The notes beneath the pieces were generated by a model. It was not told the origin of the DNA. It did no database searches and saw only the letters and a list, made by a program, of their open reading frames with translations. A stretch of 64,000 nt of DNA from Copromyces sp. CBS 386.78 (taxonomy: Eukaryota > Ascomycota > Sordariomycetes > Sordariales > Sordariaceae), in assembly GCA_030685235.1 (NCBI GenBank), contig MU839183.1, forward strand, positions 62,001 through 126,000, in the 5' to 3' direction. Both the position numbers and the translations under genes were made by a program. The stretch's first letter is position 1, and every line of letters begins with the position of its first letter. This document shows positions 1 to 10,454 of this stretch, piece after piece.

Positions 1-3000
1 AATACAATATTTTATAGTTAAGTACAAATAGATTTCTAAATTTAAAGAGGATTACTATAAATACTTCCGCTCTTAAAAAGGGCGCTCTTAAGGTAGTAAT
101 ATTTACCTTCTTACTTTTAATATTAATATTTAATAATTTAATATTTCCCGTTAGTAGACGTAATTTTCTTCTTCCTCTATTAATAATTATCCTTTTAATT
201 ACAATAGTAATATTATTATAGGATTTATTCGAATTAGCTCATTTAATAAAGGTCGTAATAATTAGAGGCGAGGCGGTTTAAATTCGGCTATTTCTTTTAA
301 ATATATTAAGTAAATTTCTAATAAAGAGTATTAGAAGCGTAGGGATAATAACCTATATTTCTATTATAGAATTTCTAATTATCGGGTAAATAATTATCTT
401 TATTTATTTACAATCCCTCTTAATAATAATAATAGCGGGATTTATATTTAAGTAACCGTTACCGAAGTTTTTCCACTCTTAGAAAATAACGATAAATAAA
501 ATTCCGCTTCCGAGTAAGGAAAAAAATAATTTTCAAAACGAAGTCGGGCCCTAAAGTTTAAAAATATATTAAATAAAATAAAAGAATTTAAATTAAATTC
601 GTAATTAAAAATAGAGTTTACATTAATTCCATTTATTATTAACAATTATAATTTATTCTATATTTTCGTCGATAAAGGTTATTAATACTATATTGCAATT
701 AGTAAAAAAGTCGTTAAAGACCTTCGGATTTTAACCGTCCTTATTAAATCCTATTGTATAAAAAGAGCTTCCGCGGCTATAGAAAGTACTATTATTTAAA
801 ATCTTACCTATTTCCTAGCGGAAGTAGACAGTTACGTCCATTTAATTTATATTTACGTCGTCCTTCTACTAAAATTCTCAATTATTTTAGGGAAACTATA
901 GTTTAAAGCTATATATACTTATTCCGTTCTTTACGAGAAGCGGATATATATAGGCATTATAAACTATTAGATCCCGTACGTTAATAAAGAATCAATTTTA
1001 AATACGGAATTTATTAAAAATATTAAGTCCGTTATTTATATAATAGCTATTATTTTCGTAGGCTATATCCGAAGGATTAAAAAGGAGTTTAATAGTAGAA
1101 TAATAGAAGAGGCCATTTATATTATAAGTTTAAAAGACGTCGAAAAGGCTTTACAACTAAAGAAAATCTATACCGAAGAATAATTTTAAAAAATAATCTT
1201 AAAGAAATATTACAACTTTCTTCCTTTATAAATAAAGTAAGAAGCCGACAAATTTAATCCTTATCGTCCTAAAATTAATTATAAAATTAAAATTAAGAAG
1301 GATAAAGACAGTAAGGAATTATTAATCCCTTTCGGTCTATTTTATAATATAATCCGCGAGGAATTCTTAATTCTTAAAAAAACTATTAAAGATTTATTAA
1401 ATAAAGGCTTTATCTATATTAATAATTTAAAAGCGGGAACCTTAATTCTTTTTATATAGAAACCGGACGGCGGACTTTACATCTATTATAATTACCGTAC
1501 TCTAAACGCTATTATACGAGTAGACTATTATTTTTTACCGCTTATTAGTAAAATATTCCGCATTTTAAAAGGAATTAAATAATATACGAAGGTCGATATT
1601 ATATAAACGTTCTACAAAATTCGGATAACTATAGGAGAAAAATAGAAAACGGTATTTCGGATACGATATAGATTATTCGAATAATTAATCGTACCCTTCG
1701 GATTAATTAGTATATTAATAATATTTTAATAGTATATCAATTATATCCTTTATAAATATTTCGATAAATTTTATACGGCTTATATAAACGATATATTTAT
1801 TTATACTTCCGGTACTAAAGAGGATTATAAGGCTAAGGTCCGTTTAGTATTAAAGAAATTCTTTAATATAGGTCTCTATTTAGACCTAAATAAATATAAA
1901 TTTATTATTAAGAAAATTAAATATTTCGGTTTTATTATTTATATAAATATTAAAATATAAGTTAACCTTGAAAAGGTTAAGGCTATCTTCGAATAATTTC
2001 CCCCTACCTCCTAAAAGGGCGTTCGTAATTTCCTTAACTTTATTAACTATTATAAGATATTTATATTTTAATTTTCGAAAGTCGTAGCCCTGTTAACAAT
2101 ACTTATTAAAAAGGAAATAGCTTTTAAATAAATTAAAAAATTTAAAAGTACTTTCTAATTATTTAAAACGTTATTTATAAAGGCCCTAATCCTTACGGAA
2201 TTTAACCCTAATAAGAAAATATTTTTAAAAATAGATTATAATAATTTTATATGAGGCGGAATTATTTCATAAGAAATTAATAAATTTAGTAAGTAAATTA
2301 TTATTAGCTATTATTCGCGGAAATTAAGCGCTACAGAGCGGAATTACCTTATTTATAATAAGGAAATACTTATAATTATTAATTATTTAAAATAATAATT
2401 AGCCGAATTATATAATTATAAATCTTTTATTATTTTTATTAATTATTAGAATTTAAAATATTTTATAAAGACGTAGCAGCTCTTTAAGCGGTAGGCCCGT
2501 TAAACCGAATATTTATCATAATTTAATTTTAATATCGAATATTAGCCGGGTAAGGAAAGGGTAGTCCCCGACGTTTTATTTTATTAAGAGTAAAATATAC
2601 TTACCGAGCAAAACTTCGAATCCCGCGACTTATAAATAATACTAAATTCCGCTTTTAAATTTTATAATTTATTCCGTATCTCTATTTTATAAATTGTTCG
2701 TGCTGGGAAGGAGGGTATAAAAATATTTAAAAATCCGGATTTATAATAGTTCTAAAATTAAACGGCCTTTAAAAACTCTTTATACTAGTAAGTTAAAACG
2801 GTAATTTAGAATAACGAATAATATTTCGACCCTTCCTTAAAATTTAAAATATAAATTACCGATTATAATATTAATTCTTACAATCGATTTTACTATTAAA
2901 ATTATTTTTAAATTCCTAGAGCGCCCGTTTATACTAAATCCAACTTTCTTAATTTTACGGACTAATCCTAATAATTTAATACTTTCTATACAATTTTTAT

Positions 3001-4440
3001 TTAAATTATTTATAATTCCTATATTTTTAGCTACTTAGGAAGAGAAGGTACTATAGCAGTACTTATCCAATACTTTTACTAACCGCTCTTAAAGGTTTAC
3101 GTTCGGTAATTCCTCTATAACTATTATACTTATAATTCTATAAAGGTTTAAAAAGAGTAAAAACGGGGTTTCCTACGACTATTATTAATCCCGGAATAAT
3201 TTAATAGAGAGATTTAAATAGATTTTATTACAGATTTCCTAAATTCGAATAATAATATTTATTTCTAAGGTATTAAAGACCAGTTTAGTAAAAATATTAT
3301 CTTTAAGCCGATATTATTTATAAACGTTAAATTTTATATAGAATAATTCTTATAGTATTTTATTAAGTATTATAATATTTTTAAATTTATTATTAATAAT
3401 TATAATTCTAATTAGACGAACCGCTTTTAAACGAAGCTTTATAAATTGTTTAATATTAAATAGCTTTTTAATATTATTTATTACCTTTAAACTAATAGTA
3501 ACCTTAAACGGATAAATTAAAAAAATTATATTTACTTTCGAACAGTCGTTAATTATATTTAGAATAATTAGGATAAATAGTATCCGATAGCTTAATTAGC
3601 TATTAATAGCCGTATTAATATTTTAATTAATATAAGCCTATTCTTTACTATTTACGGATTTAACATAGAATTATCGGTTTTTATTATTAAAAAGTTTATA
3701 AGCGGACCCCCGCTCTTCTCTTCCGAAAAGCGAGCTTACTAATTTATTAAAAAATTATAGTAAATTATAAATTTATATTAAACTATTATAGCGGTAGCCG
3801 TTTAATAATAAAAAAAGTTCGCTAATTAATATTATTAATTAATTGAATATTTTTAAGTCGGAGATAAAGTTTAGTTTAATTTTAAAAATTATAATACTAA
3901 CCGCCCTAAAAAGAAATTAAATTAGTTATATATAAAATATATAATTTCGAAAGTCCTATTTCTATATATTATAAAGTTCTTTAACTTTCTTTAAATTATT
4001 TATAACGTTTTTTATATAGATTTTTTATAATGTACTATTTAAGATCCGCTATTAAAATAGAGAATTATTAACGATTAATTATTAATTATAGAAGTAGAAA
4101 GAGAATTTGAATAGTAAATAGAGGAAATCTTTTATATATTTACTAACCGTAGGCGAAGGAGACCGGTTAAGGAAATTTTAATTAAATAAAAGGAGTACTA
4201 TAATCCTATTTAAAAACCTTTAGAAGAATTTAAAGAAATAAAGATACTTAACGAATTCGAAAGTAAATATAAAATAGTAGATATTAATAATAGGCCGGTT
4301 AACCGATAAATGAAAAACTTTCCCCTAGAGAACCTTACGAACGGAGTAAAATTAATTAATTATAGAATTATAGAAAAAGAATCGGTTCGCAATATTAAAA
4401 GAAGTTCGAAATTAATTAGGGTAAAGCCCCGAAAATATTA
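1..4440 (+). mobile_element. RIP-decayed Ty3/gypsy retrotransposon (pol region)
   Basis: Plus-strand frames broken by TAA/TAG stops still spell a Ty3/gypsy polyprotein in the order expected. A retropepsin-like VDxG remnant lies near 660-700. Reverse transcriptase begins near 1455 with KPDGGL and YRTLNAI, continues with VPFGL near 1690, then the catalytic block AYINDIFIYTS near 1780 where family members have YLDDILIYS, and ends with the FSKVVALL block near 2070. RNase H reads KIDYNN near 2230 and SRKLSATERNY near 2320. An integrase remnant with an H-x-x-D/N-G-like segment is near 3420-3560. The expected aspartates appear as asparagines and glutamines or tryptophans as stops, as C-to-T and G-to-A change would cause. 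The 5' end lies outside the window and the 3' LTR was not delimited. No product is expected. Confidence 0.85.
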
Positions 4441-5720
4441 AATATCCTTTATAATATCGTTTCTTAATAAATCTTTTATAATTTAATTAATATTAATTTC
4501 TATTTTCCTTCCTTTAACTATATTTATATTAGTAATAGTATATAAGTCGTACGGGGTAGAGCGAATATTCTCGGCGCGGGGCGGCAATAATAAAGACGGT
4601 AACGGGCGGATCCCGTCCGAAGGACGGATACCGAAGGGTAAATAATTCGCATTTTATTACGTTAGCTTACTAGGGCTTAAAATCTTTTTTAGCCGTTTAG
4701 TAGCAATATTATTATAAATATATACCCGGCGCTTAGGAGTGGCGGAAGGCTTAATAATACTTTTAATAACGGAAGTAAGGGAAATAATAATAGGGGCGGC
4801 GGGAATAGTAATAGTAGGGGTAAGGGAAGAAATAATAATAGTAGCAACGGTTTTTTTTTCGTACTATTTTTAATTATTATAAACGATTATTATATTATTA
4901 AAATTGTATTAAATAGCGGCGTTAACAACCTATTTAATAAACCCTATACGTTCTTTAAAAATTTCTACCCTCCTTTTAAATTTAACGAATTTAGTTATTT
5001 AATTTTTAAAGATTTAGATTTCGGCGATTAAAGAAGATAATAAAGCTTCGAATTTAATAAAAGGGAATTATTAGTAAGCTATAATAAATTCGAATTTAAT
5101 TCGAATTTAAGAATTATTAACGGAATAATAAATATAAGAACGGATTAAATAGGAAGGAGAAATTTCTATAGGGATGCTAATATCTTCGGTTTCTTCTATA
5201 GTTACTAAATAATTAAATATTTTAAAAATAGTAATAAATAGTTCGCGTTTAGGATTTAGAATATATTTAACTATATATTAAGCGGTAAAGAATTTTTAAA
5301 TCTATCCTAATATTAGTTTATAAGGTTTTTTAACGTATTAATACGCTAAATATATAATAGCCGCGCTATTAGTAGCGGGGGTAATATAATTATATTTATT
5401 AGTTAAATAATATATATATTAATTTAAAAGTAGGGCGGCGGCGGTAGCGATAGCGGTAATAATAGCGGCCTTAATAGTAATCTTTTTACTAATTTTAGTA
5501 ATAATAGTATTCGGGCGGGCTTAAATTAGTTTAGGGATAATACGGCGGCGGAGCGTAGGGGAGGGGGTTAGCGGAACTGGGGATAATAAAAATAGTTGCT
5601 ATAATTATTATTATATATAACGAAATTATTAGAATTCTAAGAAATCTTATATTATATTAGGGTCGGGGGTAGGGGTAAGGCTAGATATTTTAATAGTTAT
5701 AATAAATTAGATTAGGAAGT
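4380..5720 (-). pseudogene. Unidentified RIP-decayed minus-strand reading frame
   Basis: One minus-strand frame reads as protein-like from about 5720 down to about 4380, interrupted almost only by TAA and TAG. It contains VTIEETEDISIPIEI near 5210-5160 and a charged, coiled-coil-like stretch with FKRRVEIFKERIGF near 4980-4935. It overlaps the 3' end of the gypsy remnant, so it is either a second element inserted in the opposite direction or a host gene caught in RIP. I do not recognise the family. An ORF1 or gag-like protein is possible from its size and coiled coil, but there is no diagnostic motif. Confidence 0.4.
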
Positions 5721-6377
5721 TAGCAGATAAATAATATAAGAGCGGGGTAAAAATGATAAACGGCGTAGTAGCGATTGAAAATATAATAATAAATAAAAAA
5801 GGGGAGTAATAAAGGAGAGTAATAATTATAGTAGTAGTATTGGGGATAAAGGGGGAGGGATACTTATAATATAATATAATAATAGTTAAAGGAGGAAAGA
5901 AGAGAAGGAGGGAGAGAGGGAGAGGGATTTATAAATAGAAGAGATACGTACCGTGCAATTAGAGGGAAGGGAGCTTATCGTTTGATATTTAGGATATACG
6001 TAACTTATTACGGTTATATATCTAGCTATCTAATTAGAGGAAAAGGGGGGGGCTAATATTATAGGGCTAATGCCCGTAGCTATATACCTAGCAATCTTGC
6101 TAGGCGATCCGTGCTATGCCGTGCCGGCAACCCTCTTGCCGTGCCGGCAACCCCCTATAGCCCGTATATATTGTATATCCTTAAAAAGGACAGCTAGCCA
6201 GCCGCCTGCTCTATAAGTACCCTTCCTCTCTTTCTTTCCTCGTAGAACCTTATCGATCGTTTAGGCCAGTACTTGTGCCAACTGTGCTACACCCCTTACA
6301 CTATGCCCTCTATGCCCTCCACTGGCTGGCGTCTGGCGCACACTCTCTGTCCGACCCGCGCAGCCGCGCTTCTAGAC
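5721..6377. other. Non-coding transition segment, possible LTR remnant
   Basis: No convincing gene. After an AT-rich stretch, base composition becomes balanced from about 6060. A duplicated GCCGTGCCGGCAACC motif occurs at about 6118 and 6139, followed by a TATA-like CTATAAGTA near 6211 and a pyrimidine-rich CTTCCTCTCTTTCTTTCC run. This resembles an LTR promoter segment, possibly of the adjacent gypsy element, but no partner copy is in the window to prove it. Confidence 0.3.
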
Positions 6378-6694
6378 TACTGTATAGACTCGGGGCATCC
6401 GGTTTTAGGTTCCAAGGAAATTAGGCATAATCTGCAAGCATACTACAATATTCATGCTCACCAGAAATTGTATGTAAGACGGTGATTTTCAATGTCCCTA
6501 TCCTCTAGTTCGCTATCTTTATTAGGGATTTAGGGGAGAAAAGATATAGTACTAGAAGAATCGAATTTATAGTATTCCGGGCTCTCCAGCTATCTCCCCC
6601 ACTCTTTTTCCCGGGCATGAAAAGCACATATTCGTGCAGTGTGCTTACAAATTCTACCTAATTTCCTTAGAACCTAAAACCGGATGCCCCGAGT
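6378..6694. mobile_element. MITE with long inverted repeats, split by the older Copia element
   Basis: The sequence GACTCGGGGCATCCGGTTTT at 6388 recurs as its reverse complement ending at 6694, and the match continues for more than 45 bp with a few transitions. The arm also extends outward: CTACTGTATAGACTC on the left matches the reverse complement of GAGTCCATACGGTAG, whose last bases now lie at 18115-18125 beyond the Copia insertion. The element is therefore about 330 bp and was cut near its right end by the insertion at 6700. No coding capacity. Its target duplication could not be decided. Confidence 0.6.
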
Positions 6695-6699
6695 CCATA
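6695..6699. repeat. Target-site duplication CCATA, left copy
   Basis: CCATA directly precedes the left LTR at 6700 and recurs at 18115-18119 directly after the right LTR. The match confirms that 6700-18114 is one insertion despite its decay and the nested younger element. Confidence 0.85.
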
Positions 6700-6870
6700 T
6701 GTACGATTACGAATAACAGCAGATTGAGAGATGTGATGGATTGCTATAGAGAGAGAGCAAGAGAGAGGAGGAGGAAATCTGGAGGTTTATAAGAACGGTG
6801 GGCAGCTAGGGTACGGTGGGGTTGGCGAATAGATGGCTTGTGCCTAGTGTTGGCTGGGGATCTACCGATA
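6700..6870 (-). repeat. 3' LTR of the decayed Copia element
   Basis: 171 bp aligning without gaps to 17944-18114 and differing by transitions of the RIP type, for example TGTGCGATTACG against TGTACGATTACG. On the plus strand the intact pattern is TG...CA; here the terminal CA has become TA. Confidence 0.85.
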
Positions 6871-8908
6871 TACTCTTATAGACCGGAAGAACTTTAAATC
6901 CTATACTATATATATTGTTTTTATTTATATAGTAATTATCGTAATAGTATTTTCATTCTTAGGGAACCTTCTTCTAGACTATACTAATAAGTTTTACAAA
7001 CTTCGCGTGTTTTTTTAGTTTTAACGGTTTTATAAGCCTATTTACTAGTATTTCCTCGTTAGGTAAATATTCTATAGTAAATACCCCTTTATTGACTTCT
7101 TAGATTAATTATTTATACTATATATCGATATAACGGTTTCTAGTTAGTATATGAGGGTTTAGTATACGATCTTTAGTATTATTGCTGTTTGTATATAAGA
7201 TCCTGTTAATTTTTTAGAAGCTCAAATCTACGTTTAAATCGTCTAGCATTCCGCCAACCTAATTAAGAGCCTTTGCCGTAGGTATTAGGTTAGTGAATTC
7301 AGCTTTTATTGTATTCGTTGTAATTAGATTCTACTTTTTGTACTTCTAAAGGACGGGACTATATATAAAGAATACAATATACTTTGTAATATTCTTCCTA
7401 AATAGGATATTGTTTATAAAAGAGGTATTTGCGTAGGCGTAGAAAGACGGTACTATTAACGGTAAAAGTATACTTCCTAGCTCGATACCCAAGTTTAGAT
7501 ACTTTAATAGGTAGCGCTATAGATACTTTATAACGGTAATATAGCGATTTATTAAATTAGTATTGGCTTTAGATAGTTTATTAATGGTAAACGAAATATC
7601 CAGTCTAGTACCGGCCGATAGCTAATTTAGGGACCTTGTTTTCTTAGGGTAGGATTTGGCCTCGTTAATAGATATTTTAATACCCCTATAGATTTTAAAG
7701 TCGGGTAGCTATAGGGTTTTAACACCGTAAAGCTTTCCATTATTGAATTTCGTAATAATAGATAGGGTATATCGTTATTAGGATATAAAGACGGTACGGG
7801 TTTAACGATCCTTTATAATATTATATCCTAGAATGGTATATACTTCTCCTAGTTCTTTAAGTTTGAAATAGCCTACTAATTAATCTTTAACATTATTAAC
7901 AACCTTAGTAGTTGCTATAATAATAAGGAGATTATTAATATAGAGTACGATTATCGTACTTAGTTATTTATTGGTTAGAAGGTAAGAGTTAATATTAATA
8001 GGTTTAAAATTAATTATTTTTAGTATTAGGAGGAGGGTTTAAAACTAGTAGAGGAGGGAACGTTTAAAGCCGTATAATACCTTAGTAAATTAATAAACAG
8101 TATCTTCTTTATAATATCTTTTTAGTAGTTTCTTTAGAAAGGTAGGCTATTTAACGTAGTATTTAGTATCGTTTAGGATAGGGGTATTAAAGAAAGTAGT
8201 ATCGAAATTAAATTAGAAGTATTTATAATCGTTTATAGCTATAATAGCTAAGAAAAAACGAATATTAACCTAGTGAGCGATTATAGCGTAGATATTTTGT
8301 ATAGCCTAGTTGCTTTGTTTACGGTTATTGCATACGACCTATTTAATTTTAGCTATTTAATCTTTTTAGTCGATAAGATATTTTTCATTATAAACCTATT
8401 TGCTGGGTAGAATTTGTATACCGCTAGTTTTGGGTACTAGTATATAAATTTAACGATTTTCCAATGCCTTAACCTGGTTTTTTATTGTTAGGAACTAATA
8501 CGTTTCGAAGTTGTACTATTTCCGTACTTGCTGAAAGTTTTTTAGAATATTACAACCTATTTTAGCGGCCGTAAAGTATACTAAATCGTATTGGATTTTT
8601 ATGGCCGTTAAGTAGTATATTGGGGGTTTACGACGAACGAAACGACCCTTTATTATACTATGGAAGTTATTGGGTAGTATAACCTTCTCTTAAATAATAT
8701 TGCCGTTATTATCTTTAATTTTCTAGCTATAATAGTTATAATTAGCGGGTTTAGTTAACGAACGACGTAGTCGAGAAGGCTGGGGAGGATCGATCGGTTA
8801 AGTAGGAATAGTCTATTGAATTAGAGCAACCTATTGAATAGGCGGTTGAAGTTGTAGTTTATTGATATTTGTACTTAAAGTGGGGTCGAAACTACGAAAT
8901 CGGTTAGG
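6871..8908 (-). pseudogene. Decayed Copia reverse transcriptase and RNase H
   Basis: Minus-strand translation gives recognisable Copia reverse transcriptase blocks: FDTTFFNTPI near 8200, VLYGFKRSLLY near 8070, IVLYINNLLII near 7940 (the YVDD catalytic box with both aspartates read as asparagine), and LKELGEVYTILGYNI near 7850-7810. The nested intact element inserts upstream of this segment, between integrase and reverse transcriptase. All of it is broken by TAA and TAG. Confidence 0.85.
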
Positions 8909-8913
8909 GGTAT
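8909..8913. repeat. Target-site duplication GGTAT, left copy
   Basis: GGTAT directly before the 5' LTR at 8914, repeated at 14532-14536 directly after the 3' LTR. Confidence 0.95.
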
Positions 8914-9080
8914 TGTTGGGCCGCCGCCACCTGGTAAGGTTGGCTGGCACTTGGCCCACTTTCACTTCCAGACCACACCAGTATTTTCTTCCTTTTTTCT
9001 TTCTCTCCCCGTAGCGCTTTCTTTCGTCATCATCACAATATCATCACTTCTTTCTTTGATTCAGCGTATCGCTTCCCACA
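8914..9080 (+). repeat. 5' LTR of the intact Copia element
   Basis: Begins TGTTGGGCCGCC and ends CTTCCCACA. Same length and, by eye, same sequence as 14365-14531. A strong pyrimidine-rich stretch (TTTTCTTCC, TTTTTTCTTTCTCTCCCC) lies in the middle. No TATA box was seen. Confidence 0.95.
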
Positions 9081-9092
9081 GGTTATGAGCCC
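9081..9092 (+). other. Primer-binding site, half-tRNA type (initiator Met)
   Basis: GGTTATGAGCCC follows the LTR directly. Its reverse complement GGGCTCATAACC is the anticodon arm of initiator tRNA-Met (CAU flanked by GGGCT and AACC), not a tRNA 3' end. Drosophila copia and yeast Ty5 are known to prime from such an internal tRNA-iMet half. The decayed Copia element has the RIP-altered equivalent at 17932-17943. Confidence 0.75.
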
Positions 9093-9410
9093 TTAACCGC
9101 TTCGCGATCTTCGAAGTCAACAATCGAGCCGCTTCGTTACGAGGTTTACAGCAAATTCAAGCACACCCTATAGGGAGAAAGTCCTGGTGTTTTGATTGAT
9201 TTGCACGCCCATCAACGAACGCGACCTTCTTGTCGACCCCGCATCGCGCCCTCCATCAACAGTTGTATCTAGCCCATACGACTCACCTTTCATACGACTC
9301 ACCTTTCTTTCATCACCTTTTCTTTCAACGTCACCTTTCCTTTACGTCGTTATCTACAGCTTCGAGCGAAGTCTTCTTTCCTTTTCAGTCTACTCTCATT
9401 CACCGTCATC

Positions 9411-10454
9411 ATGGCTTTGGAGGTCGGAATGAACATCGAGCAGTTGCTCGGTGAGTCCAACATCGACAGTTGGGACAACGCCCTTCGTAACACTCTCGAC
9501 GTGTACGGCTTACTCAACTATCTCGACGAGGATGTTCAACCTCCCACTCCAAAAGACCCGGACGCCCCGACTGCGGCTGAGAAGAAGGCTGCCGAGAACT
9601 GGCGTGTTGAACGCGCGCGTGTCTTACTTGCCATCACGAATTCCATGAAGAGTCGGAATGTCCAAATTCTCCTTCAGAATTCGGGTTGGTATCCTGCTGA
9701 CCGCGACCCCAAGCGCCTCTACGACCTCATCAAGCGTGTGGTTCCCAAGGTCTCCCAGGAATCCATCGGCATGGTTATCAAGGAGTATACCAGTCTCAAC
9801 CGTGCCTCCTTTGACTCCATGGCTTCTTTCCTTAACCGTCATTTCTTTCTTCGTAAACGTTGGAACGATCTTAAGCTTACAGTCAGTCCTCAGGTCGAGA
9901 TTTGGTTCCTTCTCAACGGACTTGAATCCTCCTATCCTCTCCATCACCGTCTTTGGGTCAACGACCTGACCAACGGTCACCTCACCATGTCCGATTTGCT
10001 CGACAAGCTCAATACCATAGCGACAACCGAGGCCACGACGCCGGCCCTGTCGGTGCAGGTTAAGGCTGGGACCAAGGAGAAAGAGGATACGAAGTCCAGC
10101 AACAACAAGAAGGACAAGAAGAAAGGCCGACGCGAGATGATCGACTGCACTCATCCCGGCTGCAAGCGTCAGATTCCTACCGGCTTCGTCCATGCCGCTT
10201 GTGGTCATCACAGAAACCCCGACAATGACGTCTGTTGGTGGTGTGAACCAGACAAGGCACCAGCTACTTGGCAGAACAAAGAGAAGGCCATCAAGGCTCT
10301 GCAGAAGACATCTACAGGCACTACCGCTCTTGTCGTCCACAACTCAAGCAATCTCAACAATCCGGCCACGACTGGATCCAACTTGCTGTTCGCCAACAGT
10401 ATCCCGGAATTCAGCATGCTGGGCGCTATACTCAACCCAGCGGGTTTTCACTAG
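9411..10454 (+). CDS. Copia Gag polyprotein
   Basis: 347-aa structural protein expected to form the cytoplasmic virus-like particle that packages the element's RNA. The ATG is in good context (CATCATGG) 330 bp after the 5' LTR. The first 230 residues are the helical capsid-like part seen in Copia Gag proteins, including RHFFLRKRWNDLKL. From about residue 225 comes a lysine-rich stretch and then a Cys/His cluster at about 245-278: CTHPGCK, then ACGHHR, then CWWC. This takes the place of the usual CX2CX4HX4C zinc knuckle and is a probable nucleic-acid-binding zinc site. The stop at 10452-10454 follows a GGGTTTT heptamer, and pol overlaps in the -1 frame, so most product should be Gag alone and a fraction Gag-Pol. 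Confidence 0.9.
   Translation: MALEVGMNIEQLLGESNIDSWDNALRNTLDVYGLLNYLDEDVQPPTPKDPDAPTAAEKKAAENWRVERARVLLAITNSMKSRNVQILLQNSGWYPADRDPKRLYDLIKRVVPKVSQESIGMVIKEYTSLNRASFDSMASFLNRHFFLRKRWNDLKLTVSPQVEIWFLLNGLESSYPLHHRLWVNDLTNGHLTMSDLLDKLNTIATTEATTPALSVQVKAGTKEKEDTKSSNNKKDKKKGRREMIDCTHPGCKRQIPTGFVHAACGHHRNPDNDVCWWCEPDKAPATWQNKEKAIKALQKTSTGTTALVVHNSSNLNNPATTGSNLLFANSIPEFSMLGAILNPAGFH
10442..10448 (+). promoter_or_regulatory. Candidate -1 ribosomal frameshift site GGGTTTT
   Basis: In gag phase the codons are GCG GGT TTT CAC TAG, so the heptamer has the X-XXY-YYZ form with X=G and Y=Z=T. Slipping back one base gives GGG TTT TCA CTA, which opens the pol frame two codons before the gag stop. Downstream, CAGCGA (10461-10466) pairs perfectly with TCGCTG (10476-10481), and GAGCT (10454-10458) pairs with AGCTC (10492-10496) around it, five bases after the heptamer. 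Both the heptamer form and the spacing fit known -1 signals. Efficiency is unknown. Confidence 0.7.

Noticed and set aside
448..645. 65-codon minus-strand frame
   Set aside because: Antisense to the gypsy gag/protease junction in AT-rich RIP DNA.
6273..6485. 70-codon frame with several cysteines
   Set aside because: Spans from an LTR-like segment into the MITE arm and shows no homology that I recognise.
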